A stretch of DNA of 64,000 nt from Gymnothorax reevesii (Eukaryota > Chordata > Actinopteri > Anguilliformes > Muraenidae), in the NCBI GenBank assembly GCA_029721435.1, contig CM056583.1, positions 47,025,120-47,089,119 on the forward strand. The letters are read 5' to 3'. Each line of letters starts with the position of its first letter. Position 1 is the first letter of the stretch. Of the stretch, positions 1 to 9,440 are shown one piece after another. The position numbers were made by a program, and so were the translations under genes. A model generated the notes under the pieces. The model saw only the letters and a list, made by a program, of their open reading frames with translations, ran no database searches and was not told the DNA's origin.

Positions 1-240
1 CCGAAAGTCGGTTTTGACCTTTTCGTGGCCTTGACCTTGACCTTTGACCCGATCACTCCCAAAATCTAATCGATTGATCCTCAGGTCATGCCAAATCAAC
101 CCACCAAATTTTATGAAATTCCATTTGGTACTTTTTGAGTTATTCAATACACATATATACACACAGACAGACACACAAACAAATAAATACACGGGGATCA
201 AAACATTACCTTCGTCAGCGAAGTCGCTGGCGAAGGTAAT
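1..240. repeat. Dispersed repeat ending in a 36-bp palindrome
   Basis: The segment has a low-complexity TTGACC-type run near 15-50, a CA/ACAGACAG-rich stretch at about 155-190, and ends in a near-perfect 36-bp palindrome at 205-240 (ATTACCTTCG ... CGAAGGTAAT). An ACAGACAG run followed by a terminal hairpin is a layout I associate with short non-autonomous fish repeats. The left end is cut by the window. The 70-codon open frame over it has no coding character. The exact family is not identified. Confidence 0.5.
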
Positions 241-330
241 GATCCGAAACATTTAAGTGTGACAAACATGCAAAAAAATAAGAAATCAGGAAAGGGGCAC
301 ATACTTTTCCACAGTACTGTATGTTATTTA
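241..330. repeat. Fragment of an old DNA-transposon terminus
   Basis: The sequence from the ACATTTAAGTGTGACAAAC motif to the ACTTTTCCACAG motif resembles the end of a very common vertebrate/fish DNA repeat that typically carries a 'gggggcaaatactttttcac' type terminus. Only about 90 bp are recognisable and no partner end is seen nearby. A related terminus appears again at 9205-9440. The match is from memory of the family and is not verified. Confidence 0.4.
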
Positions 331-1612
331 TTTGAGAGGGATGGATGCAAGTGAGACAGTCAGTCTGCAGAAGAACAGTGGCAAGTTTTCCACTCTGCTT
401 GGAACAAGTAAAAAGCCGATCATCTTACACAACTATAGCACAACAGGACAGTGTCAAAAAAATTTTAGGTAACGCATAGTCGCAAAATATATTGGTTTTA
501 TTTAGTTTTTAACCATTTATAACTCTGTTAAGTATATTTCTCAGTTATTAGAAATGTGTAATTTAATAGTTTTTTTTTAATGAAATTGCTTTAAATATGC
601 CTACGACTTTTGTACAGTACTAGATAGATAGTATTACTGCCCTGATTGCAATGTAGATTATGTCAAACAGTTCTAGCAAAACCTGCTCAAAAATTTGAGT
701 TCCTAGAAGCCATACTACAAGTACAAGGAGTAATGGATTCTGTAGGATGATCTGATATAATCAAGAGTACAAACGATCAAAACTAAAAATTAAGAACAGA
801 AATCGAGCAATCCCTTGATGTCATATTGTTAGCACATTGGTTGTTTAGTTTTTTGTTATAAGCATATGAATGTTGCAAATTATGCAAGCTGGCATGTTAC
901 ATAAAACAGTCCCAAGCATCATGAATCTTCTGGAGAAGGATGTATGGGGGAAAAGTGACAGGGGACATGGCACTAATTTACAAAACAGAGGAAGAGCACT
1001 GAGATTCTTTTGGCTGCTGACTTTGGGCTCTCGAGGAGTGGCTGGTTGTGTCTGCTGTGGTCTAATATGCATATGTTTGTATAGCTCCTTTTCCTGCATG
1101 ACACAATAAATATTATCTACCCTTGCCATATAATTATTTTTCATTCCATTTTCAGGGATATGCAGTTTTTAATGATAAAGGAAAGCAACCTTTCTTGTTG
1201 AGTGAAGGAAATTATGTTTAGAGCACTCCTGGATTGGAACCTTCAGGTGTTTATACATCAAGCAAATTAGTAGTATTTTATGTCTGTCAAGAGCAAATGT
1301 TCCCAAAAGTAAAACACCTTCCCAAGTCTGATTCTAGCCAACAGTCAGTGAATGTCACCGCCATGGTGAAAACATTGATGCATAAAAATGATCGTGAATT
1401 CTCAAATGACACTTCTGATGCAGCTGAACTTACTATAGGATATTATAAAGCTGTTTGTTTTTTAAAAAAGCAAACAAATATGTGACAGAATTACAGAATT
1501 CTTGAAAAACTCAATATTGATATATTATATGCCTTCCATACTTATGTCGAGGTTGCCTCAGGACCGCAGAGCCGAAGTGTATGGTTGAATTGAACAGGAG
1601 TTTATTTGCGGG
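331..1612. other. Unannotated AT-rich sequence
   Basis: I see no gene, RNA or recognisable repeat here. The short open frames (up to 99 codons, on both strands at 845-1144) overlap each other and have no domain, no repeat of motifs and no splice context. Confidence 0.5.
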
Positions 1613-2715
1613 TGTTATGGTTCTGTGTTTGGTTCCATGTCTTTTCTTTATTCTTTTTGCTTATTATACATCCCAGTTTTCTGTTCATGCCATTTCAGTA
1701 TTCATTGCTCTTGTCACCCCTGTCTAGTGATCAGTTTGGTTCAGTCCGTTCTCCCAGTTTGTTTGCTTACATGTTTCGGGTCATTTCAATGGTTTCTGGG
1801 GTTTCATTTTATTACTATAATTCTTGTTTACTTCCTTCGCCTTGCTTTCCTTAATTACTAATAATACAAGCATTTATATTTTGCATCATAGTTTACTAAC
1901 GTAACTATATATTACTAACTTACTAACAAGCACTTGGGTTAATTTGTAAAGCTGCACCGCTACAAATTACCACTAATTCAATCTCAGCTCTCGCCCCGTT
2001 CTATTCTCGGCCTCTTGCTTTACTTTCTCTGCATCTTTCTGCGTTTCCGCGAGATCTCTCACACATGCTCAATTGCTATCCTGCACCTTTTGTCTGTCCA
2101 CTTAGAATTCCTTCACTGGAGCTGTTTACCTGTCATAGGAAGTCTGCGTGGATCTTGTCTGTGTCTTGGCTTTTGCCAATTGTTGTGCTTAAGGACCTCC
2201 CCATGTGTGCTTACCATTGTAATCAGTTCTTATCCAATTCACCTGTTCCCTGCATAGCATGTGACTTCCCTCTTGTCTATTTTAACTCTTCACTGAAGTT
2301 CATTTTCTGTCAGAATGTTGATCAATACTCATTTGTGCAAAGCTCCTCGTATGCATTTTTTTATTGCTTCTTCGCAACTGTATTGTCCGACCTTGAGATT
2401 GCCTTGCCCTTGCCATTCTTGTTTTGTCTATTTGGATTTTGACCTATTTTTGTTTGACCTCAATTTCTGTTTAGGATGCACTATGTATGACCTACCCTTC
2501 TGGATCCTGACCAAGACTTTTGGCTTACTGTTTATGTACCTTTGTACATCTGCCTTACTGGTTCTGACCCCTGCCTGTTATTTCGACTCCGCTTTTTGAA
2601 TACTGTTTTTGGCTTGGCAATTCCTGTGTCTTCTGGTCTCGATCTATTTTGCAATAAAGGCTTATGATTTTTGGAATTCCTGTTCTTGTAAGTGGTTCCT
2701 GAACGCACTGTCACA
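1613..2715 (+). mobile_element. Solo LTR, gypsy (plus orientation)
   Basis: The segment begins TGTTATGGTTCTG and ends TGTCACA, matching the start (TGTTGTGATTCTG) and end (CCTCACA) of the LTR of the full gypsy element at 58341 onward, read on the opposite strand. Shared interior features include the TTACTAACAAGCACTTG motif near 1920 and an AATAAA polyadenylation signal at 2653-2658. The flanks are GCGGG (1608-1612) and GCGGC (2716-2720), a 5-bp target duplication with one mismatch. No internal region is present, so it is a solo LTR left by recombination. It differs noticeably from the 58 kb LTR, so it is an older insertion or a related subfamily. Open frames of 80-125 codons inside it are fortuitous. 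Confidence 0.75.
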
Positions 2716-2825
2716 GCGGCACAGTAACAGTTGAATTATCAAGGGTCTAAATTTACCTTAAAGCTCAGCACCGAACAAACAGGCCGGAACAGGGACTGGA
2801 ATAACAAAGGGATCTAGAAAATGTA

Positions 2826-4431
2826 CAAAACCCAAAACCAGTGAAGTTGGCACATTATGTAAATCGTAGATAAAAACAGAATACAATGATTTGCAAATCC
2901 TTTTCAACTTATATTCAATTGAATACACTGCAAAGACAAGATGTTTAATGTTCAAACAGAGAAACTTTATTTTTTTTTGCAAATAATCATTAACTTAGAA
3001 TTTAAAGGCAGCAACACATTGCAAAAAAGTTGGCACAGGGGCCTTTTTACCACTGTGTTACATCGCCTTTCCTTTTAACGACACTCAGTAAACGTTTGGT
3101 AACTGAGGAGACCAATTTTTGAAGCTTTTCAGGTGGAACCCCTTCCATTCTTGCTTGATGTACAGCTTAAGTTGTTCAACAGTCCGGGTCTCTGTTGTCT
3201 TATTTTACGCTTCATATTGCGCCACACATTTTCAATGGGAGACAAGTCTGGACTACAGGCAGGCCAGTCTAGTACCCGCACTCTTTTACTACAGAGCCAT
3301 GCTGTTGTAACACGTGCAGAATGTGGCTTGGCATTGTCTTGCTGAAATAAGCAGGGGCGTCCATGAAAAAGACGTTGCTTGGATGGCAACATATGTTGCT
3401 CCAAAACCTGTATGTACCTTTCAGCATTAATGGTGCCTTCACATATGTGGAAGTTGCCCATGCCTTGGGCTCTAATACACCCCCATACCATCACAGATGC
3501 TGGCTTTTGAAATTTGCGTCTATAACAGTCCGGATGGTTCTTTTCCTCTTTGGTCCGGAGGACACAACGTCCACAGTTTCCAAAAACAATTTGAAATGTG
3601 GACTCGTCAGACCACAGAACATTTTTTTCCACTTTGCATCAGTCCATCTTAGATGAGCTTGAGCCCAGCAAAGCCGGCGGCGTTTCTGGGTGCTGTTGAT
3701 AAATGGCTTTCGCTTTGCATTGTCGAGTTTTAACTTGCACTTGCAGATGTAGCGACGAACTGTAGTTACTGACAGTGGTTTTCTGAAGTGTTCCTGAGCC
3801 CATGTGGTGATGTCCTTTACACACTGATGTCGGTTTTTGATGCAGTACCGCCTGAGGGATTGAAGGTCACGGGCATTCAATGTTGGTTTTCGGCCTTGTC
3901 GCTTACGTGCAGTGATTTCTCCAGATTCTCTGAACCTTTTGACGATATTACGGACCGTAGATGATGAAATCCCTAAATTTTTTGCAATAGCTCGTTGAGG
4001 AATGTTGTTTTTAAACTGTGCGACAATCAGCTCACGCATTTGTTCAATAAGGGGTGACCCTCGCCCCATCCTTGTTTGTGAATGACTGAGCTTTTCAGGG
4101 AAGCTGCTTTTATACCCAATCATGGCACCCACCTGTTCTCAATTAGCCCATTCACCTGTGGGATGTTCCAAATAAGTGTTTGATGAGCATTCCTCAACTC
4201 TCTCAGTCTTTTTAGCCACTTGTGCCAGCTTTTTTGAAACATGTTGCAGGCATCAAATTCCAAATGAGCTAATATTTACAAAAAATTACAAAGTTTACCT
4301 GTTCGAACATAAGTAACTTGTCTTTGCAGTGTATTCAATTGAATACAGGTTGAAAAGAATTTGCAAATCATTGTATTCTGTTTTTATTTACGATTTACAC
4401 AACGTGCCAACTTCACTGGTTTTGGGTTTTG
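2826..4431 (-). mobile_element. Tc1-like transposon with long IR/DR-type ends
   Basis: The element lies between two TA dinucleotides (2824-2825 and 4432-4433), the Tc1/mariner target. Its inverted repeats are about 210 bp (2826-3038 and 4216-4431), with only scattered differences and small indels. Within each inverted repeat the GTTGGCAC core occurs twice: outer 2846-2853 and inner 3029-3036 on the left, outer 4404-4411 and inner (one change) 4222-4229 on the right. That gives about 183-bp spacing on both sides, the IR/DR layout known from Sleeping Beauty-type elements. The transposase relic is on the minus strand. The element is about 1.6 kb, the normal full length for the group. Confidence 0.9.
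3058..4132 (-). pseudogene. Tc1-type transposase, broken by frameshifts
   Basis: The product would be a DDE transposase that binds the inverted repeats and cuts and pastes the element at TA sites. The first segment (4132-3491) holds the N-terminal paired-like helix-turn-helix (AIAKNLGISSSTVRNIVKR), a GRK linker and a second HTH. The next segment, in another frame (3632-3129), holds the catalytic part: WSDES (first Asp), QQDNAKPHS (second Asp) and SPIENVW (Glu), with 34 residues between second Asp and Glu, i.e. DD34E. The reading frame shifts at an A7 run on the minus strand (plus 3622-3628) and again near 3185, and there is an in-frame TGA at 3085-3087 before a final stop near 3058. All catalytic residues remain visible, but no full-length protein can be made. 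Start at 4132 follows the usual Tc1 N-terminus; an internal Met (MGRGSP) is an alternative. Confidence 0.88.
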
Positions 4432-4639
4432 TAAATTAGAGTAAACTACAGCACAGAAAATGTCCATGGAAGTGACCTGACAAGAGAATAAACAAAACAA
4501 AATCTTTTGAACATACGCGGAGAAATAAAAGATTCAAACTAAGAACTAAGACAGGTCTGAATGAAACTCTAGCCCTAGACTAAACAGTCCTGTCGTCTGC
4601 GACCGCATGGGTGTAGCCCCCGACAGTCCGCTTCTCCCC

Positions 4640-5075
4640 TTTTTTGCACATTACTCGGCCAATACTGTCACCACGTCAACCAAAATCAATAGGTGTCATA
4701 ACTGAAGTATAACACATGCCCATACCAAATATGAGAGTTACTGGATTAAAATTGCAGCCTGTACTGTGTCCACGAAGAAATGTCTGTTTTACCACAAAGT
4801 TGAACATTATTCGGCCAACTTTGTCGAAATAGCAACCAAAATCGATAGGTGTCATAAGTCAAATACAACACGTCAATACCAAATATGAAAGCAATCGGTC
4901 AAAAATTGAAGCCTGTACTGTGTCCACTAGTTTTACCACAAATTTTCACATTATTTGGGCAATACTGTCACCATAGCAACCAAAATTAATAGGTGGCATA
5001 AGTAAAGTATAACACATGTCCATAACAAATATGAAAGTAATCAATCAAAAACTGCAGTCTGTGCAGCGTCCACAA
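4640..5075. repeat. Three diverged tandem copies of a ~145-bp unit
   Basis: Three successive copies carry the same ordered motifs: ATTACTCGGCCAATACTGTC, CAACCAAAATCAATAGGTG, ACACATGCCCATACCAAATATGA and GCCTGTACTGTGTCCAC. The AGGTGTCATAA landmark recurs at about 4691, 4848 and 4991 (the last reads AGGTGGCATAA), so the spacing is about 157 then 143 bp. Copies differ by scattered substitutions and small indels. A GGACAGACACGCGGACGGACAG run at 5562-5585 may be the end of the same element. It looks like a minisatellite-like core of a non-autonomous repeat; the family is not identified. Confidence 0.7.
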
Positions 5076-6702
5076 GATAGTGTCTACGGACGTGGACGCA
5101 GCAGTGGTGGAGTCAACAAGCATGAATCCATAGTAGCAGCCCGACTTCGTCGACAAAATGATGATTTATGATTAACAAAAATTAAGTTTTCACAAAAGTT
5201 CGCATGTACCCATTTACTTCATGTGAATGACCTAAGTAAACCCCTCTAAGAATAATTAGAAGAACTCTGGCTACCAAATTAAAGCCGATGCGAGAATGAT
5301 TAGAAAGGACAACGTGATGTGAGATCAAATATTTTCAACAACTGCAAGTAAACTGGGTTTGAAGCACATTTTGATTTATTCAATATGTTCGAGTTAAATA
5401 GCAGAGGACAGGACCAGTCCTCGCAACTGAGTGGTGATGTCTTATTGAAAGTTTTTACCAATGTGTGATATAAATGAGGCTTTTACAAATGTGATCATGA
5501 AAATATAATTCGACATTGCACAATTTTCTCAAAAAAGCATGATGTACATACAAACAGAAGGATGGACAGACACGCGGACGGACAGCACTCAGTCCTATAC
5601 CCAGCGACAACCGGGTCAGTCATCTAGGGCCCTGGGACAGGGGCAGAACTGGGACATCTGAGCATTAAAACATTTTCTGGGATAATTTGTGAAAATTGAC
5701 TTTTCTGTTGGAAGAAAAGTAGGCCTATTTATCATTTATGTCACACACACACTTGTGCTTTCATTTTCCTAACTTTCTTTGACTTAATGGTTGAGAACAT
5801 TTTTATTTTTCTTCCGAGCAAAAATGGTTTGACCCGTTACACCACGTAAATTTAAAAGTTGTTTTGGATAAACCCACCAAGTAAACTGCCAAAATGGCCA
5901 GCCGCCAAAAAAACAGGAGTATAAAAAAGAGAGAAAATTAAAAGATAGGTGCAAGGGATTTCATGACCAAATTTTTAAAAATATGCGGACAAAATTGACA
6001 ACAAAATGATGGACGAGGTTAATCTTCTACAACAAGGTAAGACAGTTAAACTTGCAGCCCAGCTACTGACGACCAGATTTCAGCCTAGCTTACTTTCTTC
6101 CACCAGGGACTTGATCTCGCCTCGCCTCAAAGCCTCTTACCTCTCCAAAACTATTCCCATTTACGTTTCCTAATTAGTAACACAGTTAATTCTTTCAGTT
6201 GCGAGGATGAACGTCAATGTCATTTGAAGCATCTGAATTCCTGTAGCTAACAAAATGGTGAGTATCTTGTTTTGTTTTTTCCTGCGTCAATTGTGCAGGA
6301 TTGTCTCGACTTCGATATGCCCAGAGCCATTGAAAAAGTGAATCAAAATTTAAAAATGCCAATTTTGCTCAAATAATAAGTGTATGAGTATCTGGGCATG
6401 GCGTATGTGACACAACCAGTATCTGTTTTAGGCTACATACGCTGCAGCAGCTGGTGAACTGGCAAGAGGAAGCTCAAATCATCCCTTAAAAATAATGATT
6501 GATCATGAACTGTTTTTAATCATTCATTAAAATTACCATTATAGAAACTCTGAAAACTCTCAACATTATAAAGTGTGGTCAGTTTTCATTAATAACGCAT
6601 ACCTGTCAACTCAGTGGCATATTTACTTTCCCCTGCTGTAGTGAGCAATTATTCAATCAACGCATATGTAAGAGATTCTCGCGCAGAATTGAAGTCTTTA
6701 TC
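5076..6702. other. Unannotated sequence
   Basis: No open frame over 60 codons, no repeat pair and no RNA motif was recognised. The AGACAGACGG-type run at 5562-5585 is the only low-complexity feature. Confidence 0.4.
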
Positions 6703-6984
6703 CATGGAGGTTTATCAGTTTCACCTGCGTTATGACTCCGGACTTCTCACAATTTTGTTTACTTAGGTATTTTAAGCAATGCATGTGTTTCATGGTCGTT
6801 TAAATTGTTTCCATGAAATAAGATCATTGGAAGCAACGGAATTGCATGAAGACGTTTCAAATGATCTTATTCATTTAAACAATTTAAGCAAAAATGAAAC
6901 ACATGCACTGCTACCAACCCCGGAAAAAAGAAAAGCGTGAGAAGTCTGGAGTCAGTATGCTGCTGAAACTGATGGATCTCCATG
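6703..6984. repeat. Long inverted repeat (two ~140-bp arms, no spacer)
   Basis: The left arm starts CATGGAGGTTTATCAGTTTC at 6703 and the right arm ends with the matching complement ...GATGGATCTCCATG at 6984. Blocks shared by both arms in order are GACTCC-GGACTTCTCAC, GCATGTGTTTCAT, TTAAATTGTTT and AATAAGATCATT-GGAA, meeting near 6843. The arms differ by several substitutions and small indels. The RNA would fold into one long hairpin. The right arm runs directly into the THAP relic, so the left arm may be an inverted duplication of its 5' flank. Confidence 0.8.
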
Positions 6985-7059
6985 CACAAGCACTTCAATG
7001 GACACTTTTGGTTTAAAGACGTGAAAAAGCGAGATTTGGAGCGCGCATGCTCTTTGCAG

Positions 7060-7290
7060 ACTATGTGGGGCAAAAGATGCACAAATCGCATTGAAAAGGT
7101 GGGGAATTATAAGTTCTTTTGCTTTCCCCGTGGTAAAAGGCAGCTTACAGCATGGATTCGGACTACAAACAGGAATAATTTGTGTTCAGGAACATTCTAG
7201 GGTGTGCAGCATACATTTTGTATCAGGATGGCAAGATTAAGAATTCTGTATTCAACCTACACCAATATTGATTGATGTTTGGGAACCCAG
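7060..7290 (+). pseudogene. THAP zinc-finger domain relic
   Basis: THAP domains are C2CH zinc fingers that bind DNA in THAP proteins and in P-element transposases. Visible pieces in order: a Cys-Thr-Asn-Arg motif (Cys codon 7078-7080), then FFCFPRGKRQLTAWIR with the conserved Phe-Pro and Trp, then in a shifted frame VCSIHF (Cys 7205-7207, His 7214-7216), followed by an AVPTIF-box-like QPTPILID. About 41 residues separate the second and third zinc ligands, within the family range. The frame is broken between the two halves, and the first Cys lies in yet another frame (near TGTGGGG, 7064). There is no transposase catalytic part visible downstream. It could derive from a P-element-like transposon or from a THAP gene copy. 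Recognition is by eye only. Confidence 0.6.
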
Positions 7291-7693
7291 AGAGACATTA
7301 GAATATGTAAACACATTAAGCGTACGTCCAGTAAAGAAAATTTAGAGTTCAGTTTCAAGTGCTGCTAAGTAGCAAATCGTTATCAGAGGCTGCCATGTCA
7401 CTGATAAGACACAGGGTTGCTAGGGCAGGCGAAGCATATGCAATAAACCTATCTAGACCGGGGTGGGGCTTTTAATGCCCACGCCAATTTTCATGTTGTA
7501 TAATTTCTGGACGGCTTCAGCTAGGACCACCAAACAAGGTGACTTTCCCAAAAACTTGTCTGGGAACAATTTTATTCCAATAAGTCAAGTCCATCATCTT
7601 CGCCGTTTCCATGGCAATGGTTTTCTCATAGGTATGTCTGACAAAAAAAATTGTGTTTGCATCGAGTTTAACATCAACTTAACGTTGTATATA
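7291..7693 (+). other. Possible continuation of the THAP relic
   Basis: The 90-codon frame at 7463-7735 shows no motif I recognise. Its position right after the THAP relic makes a degraded continuation possible, but nothing in the sequence proves it. Confidence 0.2.
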
Positions 7694-7701
7694 GCCTATA
7701 G

Positions 7702-7903
7702 CAGGGGTGTCAAACTAACCCATAAAAGAGCCTAAAGGCAGCAGGTTTTCACTCCAACAATGCAAAGGCACACCTGATACAACAAATCAGTAGTGCAGAC
7801 CTAGCTCAGTTAATTAAATCAGTGGTTTCAGGTGCGCTTCTGCTGGGTAGGATTGAAAACCTGCAGCCACTTGGCACTTGTACAGGTCAGTTTGACACCT
7901 CTG
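7702..7903. mobile_element. hAT-type MITE (202 bp)
   Basis: Inverted termini are CAGGGGTGTCAAACTAACC (left) and the complement of GGTCAGTTTGACACCTCTG (right). CAGRGG-type ends are the hAT signature. The flanking 8-mers GCCTATAG (7694-7701) and GCCTTCAA (7904-7911) match at only 5 of 8 positions, so the target duplication has decayed. There is no coding sequence; the 66-codon frame at 7822 is incidental. Confidence 0.7.
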
Positions 7904-7911
7904 GCCTTCAA

Positions 7912-8613
7912 GATCGAACAAAGCCAGTCCCTTTTCAAAATGTGGATACAAAAACTGTACACAGCAACAACAATAACAGCGTGAAACAACAACAACAGAT
8001 GAACTCAGTCTTAGTCAATTAGTGGGCCAACTTAAATAATTTTCAACCAGTACCTACTTTTCCAATCAGATCGCTCTTTCCTTTTAGCTTGTGTCAGTGA
8101 GTGATCCTTTGGTTTGTAGGGAAACAGACAGAGCGATGTCGGACCAACCGCTGACAAAATGAGCACTGTAGACTCTAGGGTGATGTTTCGGGACAAAGTT
8201 CTTCCGAGTTATAACCCCTGTTGTCTCTTTCCACGGGAGCACCAAAAAAAAAAAATGATGCCCCCATCTTTAAGATACCAGGTTGTGCACTTCACCACGC
8301 AACAAGTAACGTTAGCCACCATAGCTCCTTTTGCCCCACATCAGCCCTATTGCGCATGGACTTCCTGCCTTAAACCGAGGCAGAATGAGCCGGATTGCCG
8401 TCGGAATGAAAATTCTTTGTATATATCCTGGATATTCGAAGTGCGTTCTGAAAATTCTGCATTTTGAGTGTATTCCAAATATTCGGGCCCGTTCTCGTGG
8501 CCGACCGGAATGTTTTGCCAATGCTCAAAACTTTCCAGGTGCATTCAAAGAGGAAAAATGTCGAACGGCATCGGAAGTGTATTCTAACTGCGCTCTAACT
8601 GCATTATAAATAC
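7912..8613. other. Unannotated sequence
   Basis: Three overlapping short open frames on both strands around 8312-8609 read the same GC-richer patch and share no recognisable domain. No gene is called. Confidence 0.35.
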
Positions 8614-8793
8614 AGGTTACGCTGCGAGTGTTTGTAGTAGATTGGAATTTTGGAACGAGTTGGGCCGCAGAGGGAACATCAGTCCGCGGACTGACGAGCT
8701 CCGAAATTCCCCAGACGCTACTAACACGAGCACGGTAAACTATGTATTATAAGCGCCATTTCCAATCCGCTACAAACACTCACACCGTAACCT
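8614..8793. mobile_element. MITE with ~35-bp inverted ends (180 bp)
   Basis: The left end AGGTTACGCTGCGAGTGTTT at 8614 pairs with the right end, whose complement reads AGGTTACGGTGTGAGTGTTT, and pairing continues through TGTAGNNGATTGGAA. The arms have only a few mismatches over about 35 bp. The centre is GC-rich. The superfamily is not clear because target duplications are not obvious. Confidence 0.7.
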
Positions 8794-9204
8794 ATATTTA
8801 ATGATCTCACCTTGAATTTCCAGCCATTTATGGAATTTGTGAATCCTCCAATTGGATTGTGCCTGTGGGAAATTTTGAGTCTTCAATAACATACATATCT
8901 TTGGATTGTGGGAGGAAACCCTGAGGAAGCCCTCAAGAGCACAGGGAGAGACACAAGGCCCCGAGCTGAATTAAAAGCACCAACCCTCCCACTGGACCAT
9001 GCTGCCGAATCATTCAGTTTCCTGCATTGTAAATCAAATGCAGATGTTCATCTTTCTTTGGTAGATATCTAGTATTTTTTAACTCGACTCATACCAGATT
9101 TTGTCCTAAAATGAAACTGCAGAGAATCTGTGAAATGAAAATAGAATATAGAGTTCAAATATAACGTCTCCAGAGAATTGCAAGGTTTTCAGGGTCGGTG
9201 TGTA

Positions 9205-9440
9205 TCTGTAAAAAAAAGTATTTGCTCCCTTCTCTTTTTCTTCTATTTTTAAGAAACACAAAATGTGCTGAATGATTTCATTTATTGAGCGAAAACGCTG
9301 CCAAACTCAATCTGGTCCCTCTTGAAAAAGTAATTGCCCCTTTAGTTACTAAACCAACCAATCATACACAATTCATAATTCGGTTCAATTCCACCAGACA
9401 CCCTCAGCCATGATTAGGGGCAGAAGCGTGTATTGATGGG
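9205..9440. repeat. Degraded DNA-transposon fragment
   Basis: Two landmarks, AGTATTTGCTCCCTTCTC near 9219 and AAAAAGTAATTGCCCCTTTAG near 9325, resemble a very common fish/vertebrate repeat that carries 'agtatttgccccctt' and 'aaagtaattgcccc'. A related fragment lies at 241-330. Assignment is from memory of the repeat family. Confidence 0.5.

Noticed and set aside
2065..2599. Pairs of 94-125 codon frames rich in Cys, Leu and Phe
   Set aside because: They lie entirely inside the solo LTR, and the matching part of other LTR copies does not keep the frames.
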